From JBFMDH01 sp044868105 (GTDB taxonomy: Bacteria > Acidobacteriota > Blastocatellia > UBA7656), in contig JBIOWC010000322.1 of assembly GCA_044868105.1 (NCBI GenBank), positions 1-7,539 on the forward strand: a stretch of 7,539 bases of DNA, in the 5' to 3' direction. The position numbers and the translations under genes are program-made. The notes beneath the pieces are model-generated. The model did no database searches. It was not told where the DNA came from and saw only the letters and a list, made by a program, of their open reading frames with translations. Of the stretch, positions 1-5,737 are shown piece after piece. Positions within the stretch are counted from its first letter, which is position 1. Every line of letters begins with the position of its first letter.

Positions 1-238
1 TAATGACCTGTTCCGAATAAGGTAACTGCGAGTTGATGTAGACAAAGGGGTCGGCCTCCAGCCAAACCGCATAGCCATCGTCTTCAAGCGGCATCTCGAC
101 AATTGCAATCCCGCAGTCGTCGCAGATGTTGCCCAGATCATCGAGCGTCAGCTGGCGTTTGTTCCAGCCCGGAATCCATTGGCTAAAGCGTTCAACTAGA
201 AATCTATCATTGCCTTTTTGCTTTTCGAGATTGAGCAT
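1..238 (-). CDS. ImmA/IrrE-like metallopeptidase, N-terminal part (runs off left edge)
   Basis: The reading frame is open from an ATG at 238 to the window edge and gives 79 residues. It starts MLNLEKQKGN. The segment at residues 33-50 (DDLGNICDDCGIAIVEMP), then DGYAVW and YINSQLPYSEQVI (67-79), follows the layout of COG2856 ImmA/IrrE proteins. In that family a region like 'INS.LP..eq..T' comes just before the zinc-binding HExxH helix, which would lie just outside the window, so the catalytic motif cannot be checked. A GGAAGG-type Shine-Dalgarno sits about ten bases upstream. The start lies inside the end of the RHH gene: the two overlap by 32 bases in different frames, implying one transcript and probably translational coupling. 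ImmA-type proteases cleave a partner repressor, while related COG2856 proteins act as toxins. Which applies here is unknown. The family call rests on the N-terminal pattern only. Confidence 0.72.
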   Translation of the reverse strand, partial: MLNLEKQKGNDRFLVERFSQWIPGWNKRQLTLDDLGNICDDCGIAIVEMPLEDDGYAVWLEADPFVYINSQLPYSEQVI

Positions 239-494
239 CTTTTAATACCTTCCCAATCTCCCCCTTCTTTTTGCCGCTCCCGCGACTGTACACCCCTGAG
301 GTATCAACCCCATCTAAATGTTGGTTGATGACCGCGTGTTTTGCCTGTTCGGCCGCTTCCCAAAGCGGCAGATACCGTTCAAGCACCTCTACGGCTATCT
401 CATTGCGGCTGCGCTTGCCGTAATGCTCAACACAAGCGTCCAGCCGTTCAAGTAGCTGTATGGAAGGTCTGAGTAAGAGTTGATCTGTTTTCAT
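207..494 (-). CDS. Ribbon-helix-helix (CopG/Arc-type) DNA-binding protein
   Basis: This is a 95-residue protein starting MKTDQLLLRPS. Residues 4-10 (DQLLLRP) read as the DNA-contacting beta strand. Residues 11-25 (SIQLLERLDACVEHY) form helix A, and 29-42 (SRNEIAVEVLERYL) form helix B after the usual G-K-R-S-R turn. This is the RHH/Arc-MetJ pattern of dimeric repressors and antitoxins. A basic, Gly/Ser/Lys-rich tail (79-95) follows and may be the disordered partner-binding part. The ATG at 494 is chosen because GGGAGAG lies nine bases upstream (504-510). A TTG start at 521 would be in frame, but it falls within the -10 element of the promoter described here. The gene overlaps the downstream ImmA/IrrE-like gene by 32 bases. 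RHH proteins usually repress their own promoter, so autoregulation of the pair is the likely inference. Confidence 0.85.
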   Translation of the reverse strand: MKTDQLLLRPSIQLLERLDACVEHYGKRSRNEIAVEVLERYLPLWEAAEQAKHAVINQHLDGVDTSGVYSRGSGKKKGEIGKVLKDAQSRKAKRQ

Positions 495-520
495 CTTCGT
501 TTGCTCTCCCACAGAATACA

Positions 521-549
521 ATCATCTGCTATTGAATAATACACGTCAA
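521..549 (-). promoter_or_regulatory. Sigma-70-type promoter of the RHH / ImmA-like pair
   Basis: On the minus strand TTGACG (549-544) is followed by a 17-base spacer and GATGAT (526-521). That is 5/6 and 4/6 to consensus with ideal spacing. Transcription would start near 514 and give a leader of about 20 bases carrying the GGGAGAG ribosome site before the ATG at 494. TGTATT occurs both just after the -35 and just after the -10, and may be part of an operator for the RHH protein; this is a guess. Confidence 0.55.
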
Positions 550-666
550 GCGGGTTTTGAATACGGCCGGCAACATTTTGTTATCGGCTGAATTCCCTCT
601 AAGCGCCCGCGGCGAAGCTTCAATGCAGATTTTCAAATCAACCCCTGTAGCAATTTTTCATTCAAC

Positions 667-695
667 TTGCATCATAGCAAATAATATTATATGAT
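667..695 (+). promoter_or_regulatory. Possible promoter in the AT-rich gap before the small Cys/His gene
   Basis: The 550-820 gap contains no gene I can support. Its 660-720 part is strongly AT-rich, with runs such as ATAATATTATATGATATG. TTGCAT (667-672) is 17 bases from TATGAT (690-695): a good -10 but only a 3/6 -35. It points at the gene starting at 821 and would leave a leader of about 120 bases. Other -10-like matches are likely in such AT-rich sequence, so this is weak. Confidence 0.3.
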
Positions 696-820
696 ATGTT
701 TTACTATGACATAATCGTAAAAGGTATAGCAGGCTCCGGTTGCCGAGGGTACGGGGTGGACGCCCATCAACCGGCGCCAGCCGGCTTGCCAAGGCTGCAC
801 AAAAACAAGGAGAAACCCCC

Positions 821-1084
821 ATGATACATCTGGACACCTCAAATAAAGCGAGCCTAATCGCCCCGCTATGCGGGCACTATCACCAGGACGATAGCTTTAT
901 CTTTGTAGATGTGGAAAACCGTCGCGACCTCAAAGCGTCGGTCGAGTATGCCGATTGCCTGCAATGCAAAAACCTGGCATTAGAAAATTCCAAGATAAGG
1001 ACAGAGCCTGACACCGGAAAACCTACGCAGATGATGGATGAAACTGCTGGCCCTCGAGGCCCTGAACCGCAGAAAGCCGGGTGA
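821..1084 (+). CDS. Small Cys/His protein of unknown function
   Basis: The product has 87 residues and starts MIHLDTSNKASLIAPLCGHY. The ATG at 821 is preceded by AAGGAGA about eight bases upstream, which is the best evidence that the gene is real. The in-frame TTG at 740 lacks such a site and would add a low-complexity Arg/Gly/Ala stretch, so I reject it. Cys17, His19 and His21, and Cys46-Leu-Gln-Cys49, could form a zinc-ribbon-like site (CxH ... CxxC) around a short hydrophobic strand FIFVDV (26-31). The C-terminal 30 residues are polar, rich in Pro, Gly, Glu and Lys, and probably disordered. There is no signal peptide, so a cytoplasmic location is inferred. I do not recognise the family. 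The neighbours (RHH/protease pair divergently upstream, dienelactone hydrolase 122 bases downstream) do not suggest a role. Confidence 0.55.
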   Translation: MIHLDTSNKASLIAPLCGHYHQDDSFIFVDVENRRDLKASVEYADCLQCKNLALENSKIRTEPDTGKPTQMMDETAGPRGPEPQKAG

Positions 1085-1155
1085 GGACAAGCATTCGGCC
1101 GGGCATTTTAATGGGTAGCAATTGAATTTACTTGACTAGCGCTTTTCATAGCTTT

Positions 1156-1186
1156 TTGCTGGATAGATTTCCTGTCCGATTATAAA
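1156..1186 (+). promoter_or_regulatory. Possible promoter of the dienelactone hydrolase gene
   Basis: TATAAA (1181-1186) is a good -10 that would place the transcript start near 1193, just before the AAGGAGG ribosome site (1196-1202) of the gene at 1207. The matching -35 (TTGCTG at 1156-1161, 19-base spacer) is poor, so only the -10 is persuasive. Confidence 0.27.
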
Positions 1187-1206
1187 ATGCGCAGCAAGGA
1201 GGAAGA

Positions 1207-2094
1207 ATGGAACGAAAGAGCGCATCCGATTATCCGCAGGAGTTATTAGATCTGTTTCACGAGTATCAACACGGCGACATCGACCGCCGTACTTTCCTTA
1301 ATGGTCTCGGCAAGTTCGCGACTGGCGGGCTGACGGCGATGGCGATTTTTGAGAGCCTGACGCCGAATTATGCCTGGGCGCAGCAGGTGCCGCCGGATGA
1401 CAAACGCATCAAGGTAGGTTATGAAACTGTGCCATCGCCCGCCGGAAACGGCTCAATCAAAGGTTATCTGGCGCGCCCGGCAAAAAACGGGAAACTGCCG
1501 GTCGTCCTGGTGATTCACGAAAACCGCGGCCTCAATCCTTATATCGAAGACGTCGCGCGTCGCCTCGCGCTCGCCAATTTCATGGCCTTTGCGCCCGATG
1601 GTCTGACCTCGGTCGGGGGTTATCCGGGCAGCGATGAGAAAGGCGCCGCCGCCTTTCGCACGGTGGATGGAAAGAAGATGACCGAAGATTTCGTCGCCGC
1701 CGCCAAGTGGCTCAAGGCGCGTCCCGATTCCAAGGGCAAACTGGGCGCCGTCGGATTCTGTTTTGGCGGCGGGATGGTCAATCAATTAGCCGTGCGGCTC
1801 GGCAAAGATCTGAATGCCGGAGTTGCCTTCTACGGTCGCCAGGCCGGCGCCGATGATGTGCCAAAGATTGCCGCGCCGTTGTTGCTTCATTATGCCGGCA
1901 ATGACCAGGGCATCAATGCAGGCATCGCAGCCTATGAAACGGCGCTGAAAGCCAACAACAAGGTGTACACGGTATATATGTACGAGGGCAAACAGCACGG
2001 CTTCCACAACGATACAACGCCGCGTTACGACGAAACCGCTGCCAAACTAGCATGGACACGCACCCTCGAATTTTTCAACAAATACCTGCGCTAA
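1207..2094 (+). CDS. Tat-exported dienelactone hydrolase family protein (YghX-like)
   Basis: This is a 295-residue alpha/beta hydrolase. It begins with a long N-region containing a twin-arginine motif, DRRTFLNGLGKF (26-37), then a hydrophobic stretch and a plausible cut after Ala58 (AWA/QQ). Export by the Tat route as a folded protein is therefore expected. The mature part has the dienelactone hydrolase layout: HENRGL (104-109, Glu105 being the residue that tunes the nucleophile), the nucleophile elbow GFCFGG with Cys185, Asp233 in the AGND turn, and His264 in QHGF. The Cys-Asp-His triad is complete. The family hydrolyses dienelactone or other ester/lactone substrates; the substrate here is unknown. 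The start is set by AAGGAGG four bases before the ATG. The stop is followed after four bases by a hairpin. The gene appears monocistronic. The exported form resembles the YghX subgroup more than cytoplasmic ClcD-type enzymes. Confidence 0.93.
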   Translation: MERKSASDYPQELLDLFHEYQHGDIDRRTFLNGLGKFATGGLTAMAIFESLTPNYAWAQQVPPDDKRIKVGYETVPSPAGNGSIKGYLARPAKNGKLPVVLVIHENRGLNPYIEDVARRLALANFMAFAPDGLTSVGGYPGSDEKGAAAFRTVDGKKMTEDFVAAAKWLKARPDSKGKLGAVGFCFGGGMVNQLAVRLGKDLNAGVAFYGRQAGADDVPKIAAPLLLHYAGNDQGINAGIAAYETALKANNKVYTVYMYEGKQHGFHNDTTPRYDETAAKLAWTRTLEFFNKYLR

Positions 2095-2098
2095 CCCT

Positions 2099-2120
2099 TT
2101 GATGGCCCAACGGTCATCAA
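2099..2120 (+). other. Hairpin directly after the dienelactone hydrolase stop codon
   Basis: TTGATGGCC (2099-2107) pairs with GGTCATCAA (2112-2120) through nine positions, one of them a G-U wobble, with the loop CAAC. It begins four bases after the TAA. No T-tract follows, so it is not a classical intrinsic terminator. It may protect the 3' end or act with Rho. Confidence 0.45.
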
Positions 2121-2130
2121 GAACAAGGCG

Positions 2131-2190
2131 TATTCCTCGACGGCGTAATCCTCGACGGCGTAATCCTCGACGGCGTATTCCTCGACCGCG
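2131..2190. repeat. Tandem repeat, four units of 15 bp
   Basis: The unit TAATCCTCGACGGCG occurs four times head to tail (2131-2145, 2146-2160, 2161-2175, 2176-2190). The second and third copies are identical; the first and last have TATTC, and the last also has a C for G. A partial unit (GGCG, 2127-2130) precedes them. It lies in the gap between the dienelactone hydrolase and the next gene. The stretch 2190-2265 beyond it is GC-rich, with a 13-base palindrome (2190-2202) and a perfect 14-base palindrome made of CCGG units (2252-2265). I see no gene in 2095-2383. Confidence 0.9.
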
Positions 2191-2383
2191 CCGCCTGGCG
2201 GCAATCAACTCAATCGTGGGAGAAGACAACGGCTAGCGGATGATAGGCCGCGCCGGCCGGCCGGCAATCGCAATCCATCAACTCGCAGGGGTTGAAACAT
2301 TTTCCCTGAACGCACGTAAAGCTGATTTTCCAAGTGTGCCCAGCCGATAATGCCATGACCGCAAGAATTCGGAGGTAGATGAT

Positions 2384-2809
2384 ATGTACAGACAACTACA
2401 GACCGCTTTTTTAGCAATTCTCTTGATTGCTGGTTTCGTGCTCCTTGCTGCACCTGAGGCTCTCTCCGGGACGGATGACAAGGATGCATTTGTCGGCACC
2501 TGGGAGGGCACCTGGAACGGGGGCAGTACCGGACATGTCGGGATGACGTTTTCAAAGAGCGCCGATGGTAAGCTGGCGGGAAGTATTTCGCCCAAGCCGG
2601 ATCAGGGAGACGGTTATACGGTTTCGTTTAAGAGTGTGGAAGTAATTTCAGGAAAACTGACGGTAAAGTTTGAAGACCCGAACGGCGAAAACGAGATTAC
2701 CTTGACTGGATCGTTAGAAGGAAAATCCGCTAAAGGTACCTACAGTGTCAAGCAAAAGGGGGATGGGAGCGAAGTAGATGCTGGCTCCTGGACAGTGACC
2801 AAGAAGTAA
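2384..2809 (+). CDS. Small secreted beta-rich protein of unknown function
   Basis: The product is 141 residues with a clear N-terminal export signal: positive start (MYRQ), hydrophobic core 8-22 (AFLAILLIAGFVLLA), and a cut probably around residues 26-30 (PEALSGT). The mature part is short, polar and almost entirely beta-strand-like. It opens with FVGTWEGTWNGG (36-47) and continues with alternating strands: GKLAGSISP, YTVSFKSVEV, GKLTVKFEDPNGENEITLTGSLEG, AKGTYSVKQ and GSWTVTKK. This is typical of small lipocalin-like or calycin-like barrels that open with G-x-W-x-G. I cannot name a family with a known activity. GGAGGT seven bases before the ATG supports the start. There is no lipobox cysteine, so it should be released into the periplasm or medium. 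It stands alone, with a strong terminator 37 bases after the stop. Confidence 0.85.
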   Translation: MYRQLQTAFLAILLIAGFVLLAAPEALSGTDDKDAFVGTWEGTWNGGSTGHVGMTFSKSADGKLAGSISPKPDQGDGYTVSFKSVEVISGKLTVKFEDPNGENEITLTGSLEGKSAKGTYSVKQKGDGSEVDAGSWTVTKK

Positions 2810-2845
2810 TATTGAGGCGCTAACCCCGGTTGAGCGGCAGAAACG

Positions 2846-2876
2846 AAAAGGGAGCTTTTGGAAAGCTCCCTTTTTC
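2846..2876 (+). terminator. Rho-independent terminator of the secreted beta-rich protein gene
   Basis: GGGAGCTTT (2850-2858) pairs perfectly with AAAGCTCCC (2862-2870) around the loop TGG and is followed by TTTTT (2871-2875). An A-run (2846-2849) precedes the stem and can pair with the T-run, so it could also stop transcription from the other strand. Confidence 0.92.
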
Positions 2877-2890
2877 TGACCCGCTTCATC

Positions 2891-2926
2891 TGAAAGCGTA
2901 AAATCTCTTGAAAGCGTAAAATCTCT
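2891..2926. repeat. Perfect 18 bp tandem duplication
   Basis: TGAAAGCGTAAAATCTCT is present twice with no spacer (2891-2908 and 2909-2926), just downstream of the terminator. The identity suggests a recent slippage duplication. The surrounding 2877-3206 gap holds no gene I can support; it also contains copy A of the dispersed repeat. Confidence 0.9.
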
Positions 2927-2987
2927 AAAATCGCCGGCCTATGGCTCTCTCTTAACAATTATTTTAACGCCTGGGAGATAAACGGCG

Positions 2988-3056
2988 GCCGCAGCGATTT
3001 ACCGCGCGAGGACTTTTTCAATTAGCAGTTTAGATGATTGAGCAAATCTACGCTCA
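2988..3056. repeat. Dispersed repeat, copy A
   Basis: Bases 2988-3043 align without gaps to 6846-6901; I count 43 of 56 identical. The conserved blocks are GCCGCAGC at the left, TTTTCAATTAGC in the middle and TGATTGAGC at the right. In both copies the right block starts a short inverted repeat (here TGAGC ... GCTCA, ending near 3056), although the paired bases differ. It lies in non-coding DNA. The type of element is unknown. Confidence 0.6.
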
Positions 3057-3206
3057 GTCCATTTGATAAAGTATACTTTGTCTGAAAGTGAGTAACGAAA
3101 TCAGGGTACCTATTTGATAGGATGACGATTCACTTTCCGGGCTCCGGTAGATTTAGCTGTTAGCCAAGAAATTTGCCTGCTCGCTCAAACCCCGCCTTCA
3201 CTCGAT

Positions 3207-3641
3207 TCAGCAATGTTTGTATTCGCGCATCTGCTCATACTTCGGCGTCATTGATTCAACCTCGCACGATGTCTGGGTAATGGTATAGTGGGTCTCGAAA
3301 TCCTCATAAGTTCGTCCGCGCCACAATCGCCCCGCCATATCAACCACCAGGGATAGCCCGATTCCCCCTACGAATATCCGCGAACCGTCGCTCCCGGTAT
3401 ATCGCTTATAGGTCCAGGGACGCATCGCCGGATTTGCTGAAACAATGGCGACGATCTCTTCCAAAAGTTGTTCAATCAGAGCGCGACGGCTCTCGGGGGG
3501 TGCCTCAAGCGTCAGGGTAATAGCCTTAGAGAACATCTCCTCACCCGAAAGCGCCAGGATCGGCAACGGGTAGTGAATAGCTTGATTAGACAAATCATTC
3601 ACGATTGTCGCGCAGATATGTACCCTGTTACCCATCATCAT
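3207..3641 (-). CDS. Conserved-looking protein of unknown function
   Basis: The product is about 144 residues if translation begins at the first of three consecutive ATG codons (3641-3633). An AAGGA lies 11 bases before the first of them. The in-frame ATG at 3662 is possible but has no ribosome site. The N-terminal half is helical and amphipathic (FSKAITLTLEAPPESRRALI, then EQLLEEIVAIVSANP). The C-terminal half looks like a compact beta-rich unit: WTYKRYTGSDGSRIFVGG, IGLSLVVDMAGRLWRGRTYE, DFETHYTI and a final MTPKYEQMREY. The G-G-I-G-L-S-L-V-V-D...G-R-L-W-R-G stretch has the spacing of a real fold and not of a random frame. There is no signal peptide or membrane segment. I do not recognise the family. 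It stands alone; its 5' side faces the recombinase remnant on the other strand. Confidence 0.65.
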   Translation of the reverse strand: MMMGNRVHICATIVNDLSNQAIHYPLPILALSGEEMFSKAITLTLEAPPESRRALIEQLLEEIVAIVSANPAMRPWTYKRYTGSDGSRIFVGGIGLSLVVDMAGRLWRGRTYEDFETHYTITQTSCEVESMTPKYEQMREYKHC

Positions 3642-3734
3642 CCCTAATCCATTCCTTAGCATTGCAATGATAAATAGACAGCCGCGGCAAAGGTATCGGC
3701 ATCATAAGCTGGGGTCTGGCAATTGGCAAGTTGA

Positions 3735-4114
3735 TTAAATAAAAACCCGTCCACCTCTAAGCAGACCCGGCTTCTCTATGCTATCGGTCGTCAGGCTTTG
3801 AATACGGTTGACGGATGGTCGAAGGCTTGCACGCTCGCCGGTATTCACAACCCAGGTTTTTATGACCTGCGCCAAAACACTAAGCCGATTGAAAACGGGG
3901 CAACGTTAACGCAAATCAAGGAAGGGGACACCAATCTTTGGTTGCAACTGATGGGTATCGTCAGGTACCCGAGGACGGAAAACCTCGCGCTGTCGGGGCA
4001 ATGGAAAAGTCCAATCACATTGCGGTCACACGGAAATGCACCCCTTCTATATTCATCATCAGGGATTACCTATTAAGGTCTGCAAAAATGATTGTCTGTA
4101 GATTGCAATTTTAA
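3735..4114 (+). pseudogene. Decayed C-terminal fragment of a tyrosine recombinase (phage-type integrase)
   Basis: The first frame, open from 3735, reads GRQALNTVDGWSKACTLAG and then GIHNPGFYDLRQNTKPIENG and ATLTQIKE. This follows the integrase pattern 'GRPLNTV..AW..AC..AGI....FHDLRHT.A....NGA.L.Q.KE'. Near 3924 homology moves to another frame, which reads GHQSLVATDGYRQVPEDG and KPRAVGAMEKS and matches 'LGH.S...T..Y......D..RAV'. It ends at a TAA at 4112-4114. The catalytic box is damaged: HxxRH has become YDLRQ, so the first His and the following His/Lys position are lost, while the Arg, the GH box and the candidate nucleophile Tyr (in DGYRQ) remain. The N-terminal two-thirds are missing. With a frameshift, a lost active site and a truncation, it cannot be active. 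It is probably the scar of an integrated element. No tRNA is seen next to it. Confidence 0.78.
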
Positions 4115-4179
4115 TCGTTCGCTGCCTTCATTCAACAAATGTGCTGCCTGAAGGTTAAGCAGAAAGCAGGGGAGCATGG

Positions 4180-4206
4180 GCCCGGCTAAAAATAGCCGAG
4201 CTTTTT
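4180..4206 (+). terminator. Rho-independent terminator
   Basis: CGGCTA (4183-4188) pairs with TAGCCG (4193-4198) around the loop AAAA, extended by two G-C pairs beyond one mismatch, and is followed by TTTTT (4202-4206). It points along the plus strand, downstream of the recombinase remnant, and may be that gene's original terminator. The remaining 4115-4341 bases contain no gene I can support. Confidence 0.72.
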
Positions 4207-4293
4207 ATTCATGCACAATTGAGCAACTCACGTCGCCGTTGCAAGTACCTCAGGCTGTTGGTCTCCTCCGGCGATCGCTATAGAAGACGGTCA

Positions 4294-4322
4294 CTCACCC
4301 GGCGATAGATATACCGGGAGAG
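4294..4322 (-). other. Stem-loop just downstream of the VOC gene
   Basis: CTC-A-CCCGG (4294-4302) pairs with CCGGG-A-GAG (4314-4322), eight pairs around one A-A mismatch, 20 bases past the stop of the minus-strand gene ending at 4342. There is no T-run, so it is at best an atypical terminator or a transcript-end stabiliser. Confidence 0.4.
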
Positions 4323-4341
4323 TGCGGCTACGCAAACAGCG

Positions 4342-5022
4342 TCATCCAATATGATGGACCTCGTCCATGTAACGGTCGGCGGCGGCGGCGGCTTCCTCCG
4401 GACTGCTGCCGTTCTGACGCGCGCTCAGGTAGGGCGCGTACCAGTCCGACCAGGGGTGCTTGGCGTGGGTCTTCTCATACTGGCCGTGATGCTCTTCGGT
4501 TTCGCGGAGGAGCGCTGCAAGGGATGCAACGTCCGAGGCTTGCGTCAACTGCCACTCGCGGCCGGGAAATCGCGACGTGATCTCCTGAAGCAGCCAGCCG
4601 TTGCCGTCTGGGTCTTCGAACGAGGCGAACGAGTAATAGGAGCGGCCCTCAGGGTCGCGCCCGCCGACGCGCGGGTTCTCCACGGCGTTGTTGAAGGGGC
4701 CGCCGGCGTAGTGGAAGACCTCGCTCACTGCAACGCCGCGAGCGACGAGGTCATTGCGGGCGGCGTCAATGTCGTCCACGGCGAGGGTCAGACTGTCGGC
4801 TGAGCCGGGCTTGGCCGGCGTGATTCCCTTGCCGAAGATGATCGAGGCTTCTGAGTTGTGTGGCGTAAACTGTATGGCGCGGAAGCCTTCGCCCGAGTCG
4901 TAGTCAATGTCGAGGCGCCACCCGAGATTCTCATAGAACGCTTTGGCGCGGTCAACGTCGGAAACGCTGAGCACCACGACTTCGAGCTTCATGTCTAATG
5001 GTCGTTTTTCTAGTTCGGTCAT
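4342..5022 (-). CDS. VOC (glyoxalase/bleomycin-resistance fold) protein with helical C-terminal extension
   Basis: This is a 226-residue protein. Residues 12-149 form a VOC domain built of two beta-alpha-beta-beta-beta modules: KLEVVVLSVSDVDRAKAFYE, then NLGWRLDIDYDSGEGFRAIQ in the first, and LTLAVDDIDAARNDLVARGV in the second. The closing strand is FEDPDGNGWLLQEI (135-148), whose Glu147 is at the usual metal-ligand position. The family includes glyoxalase I, extradiol dioxygenases and drug-binding resistance proteins; the substrate cannot be told. Residues 162-222 are an extra helical segment with EEHHGQYEKTHAKHPW and DWYAPYLSARQNG, probably a small module of its own. AAGGAG eight bases before the ATG fixes the start. 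The body is clearly more GC-rich, with mostly G or C third positions, than the flanking genes, which suggests acquisition by transfer. It may share a transcript with the frameshifted gene 80 bases upstream. Confidence 0.92.
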   Translation of the reverse strand: MTELEKRPLDMKLEVVVLSVSDVDRAKAFYENLGWRLDIDYDSGEGFRAIQFTPHNSEASIIFGKGITPAKPGSADSLTLAVDDIDAARNDLVARGVAVSEVFHYAGGPFNNAVENPRVGGRDPEGRSYYSFASFEDPDGNGWLLQEITSRFPGREWQLTQASDVASLAALLRETEEHHGQYEKTHAKHPWSDWYAPYLSARQNGSSPEEAAAAADRYMDEVHHIG

Positions 5023-5102
5023 TATCTAATCTCCTTTATGAAAATAATCTCTACATCTACCCGGTTTGTGCCGCTTTCAAGATCTAGAACTGCCGCGACC
5101 GT

Positions 5103-5334
5103 CTAGAGAGAAGCCATCCAGGTAACGAGCTCTTCTGTGGTCACAACAGCACTGGCGTAATTTGGAATGTTGCGGACGAACTCCATCAATTCTGACGATC
5201 CGATTGCCCCCTTAACCACCTCTTCCAGTGGATATTGGGCCGATGCTGCACATCAGGGTGTCGAGATGCGGCGCGGTGAAGGCAACACCGGCTACCGTTG
5301 CAACTACATCCAGCAAGACAAGGCTCCGTTTCAT
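5103..5334 (-). pseudogene. Short frameshifted gene, signal-like N-terminus, unknown function
   Basis: A strong start is visible: AAGGAGG seven bases before an ATG at 5334. The first frame reads MKRSLVLLDVVATVAGVAFT and then APHLDTLM, and stops after 40 codons at 5212. From about 5252 the +1 frame continues as natural-looking protein, AASAQYPLEEVVKGAIGSSE, then LMEFVRNIPNYASAVVTTEE and LVTWMASL, to a TAG at 5103-5105. The +1 frame cannot begin earlier, because a TGA lies at 5253-5255. Joining the frames near 5250-5252 would give a product of about 76 residues: an N-terminal export or membrane segment and an amphipathic helical C-terminal part. The simplest reading is a one-base indel (mutation or sequencing error). 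Programmed shifting is possible, but I see no obvious slippery run. I do not recognise the family. It lies 80 bases upstream of the VOC gene on the same strand. Confidence 0.55.
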
Positions 5335-5391
5335 CCGGGTTCCTCCTTCGAACAGAATCCCTGCGCCTGGCAATCACGAATGAGGGTTCAC

Positions 5392-5419
5392 ATGATAAAC
5401 CATTCTGAAACCCATTCAA
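5392..5419 (-). promoter_or_regulatory. Probable promoter of the frameshifted gene (and perhaps the VOC gene)
   Basis: On the minus strand TTGAAT (5419-5414) and TATCAT (5397-5392) are separated by 16 bases. The -10 matches 5/6 and the -35 4/6. The transcript would begin near 5385, about 50 bases before the ATG at 5334. Confidence 0.42.
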
Positions 5420-5713
5420 ACTGCTACCGGACATCCTTCTTGCAAGATAGCCTTCACCAGAAGGTCAACCGAGGTTATCCCTTAGGCTCAAGCGGTCTTT
5501 CTTTTCTTACCTTCCGATGGAGCGTTGTAAAAACCCACGGCGGCGATGCACACCCTGGTTTTCGGCTCATCGGTTGCCGTCTTTCATTGGCATCGCGATG
5601 CTCATACGATGCCGGATCGCAGCAAGAAATGCGTCACGAGATCGAGTGTTTTTGTGCTACCACTTATGTCAGCCTGTGAGATACCTCTTTTGTGGTAGGC
5701 GAGAATGACAAAG

Positions 5714-5737
5714 CGCTGCAGTCTTCTGACTGCAGCG
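5714..5737. repeat. Perfect 10 bp palindrome with 4 bp loop (REP-like)
   Basis: CGCTGCAGTC (5714-5723) pairs perfectly with GACTGCAGCG (5728-5737) around TTCT. There is no T-tract, so it is not an intrinsic terminator. Its core GCAGTC-TTCT-GACTGC resembles the palindromes at 6990-7006 and 7019-7039, suggesting a family of short extragenic palindromes. Confidence 0.7.

Noticed and set aside
495..521. TTG start at 521 for the RHH gene
   Set aside because: It overlaps the probable -10 element; the ATG at 494 has a properly spaced GGGAGAG site.
2131..2190. CRISPR-like array
   Set aside because: Units are 15 bp and contiguous without spacers, so it is a simple tandem repeat.
2047..2229. Arg/Gly repeat protein on the minus strand over the 15 bp tandem repeat
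   Set aside because: Reads only because the repeat unit is a multiple of three. It has no start signal, overlaps the end of the dienelactone hydrolase gene, and other frames give equally repetitive peptides.
3798..4076. Intact 92-residue gene starting at a TTG
   Set aside because: The frame has no ribosome site, the integrase similarity begins upstream of the TTG, and it changes frame near 3924. It is better read as a pseudogene fragment.
4351..4803. 150-codon open frame antisense to the VOC gene
   Set aside because: Gly/Val/Arg-rich shadow produced by the GC-rich codons of the minus-strand VOC gene.
5167..5679. 170-codon open frame on the plus strand
   Set aside because: No ribosome site and no recognisable motif, with chance-like composition (many Ser, Arg, Cys and His). 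It overlaps the better-supported frameshifted gene on the minus strand.
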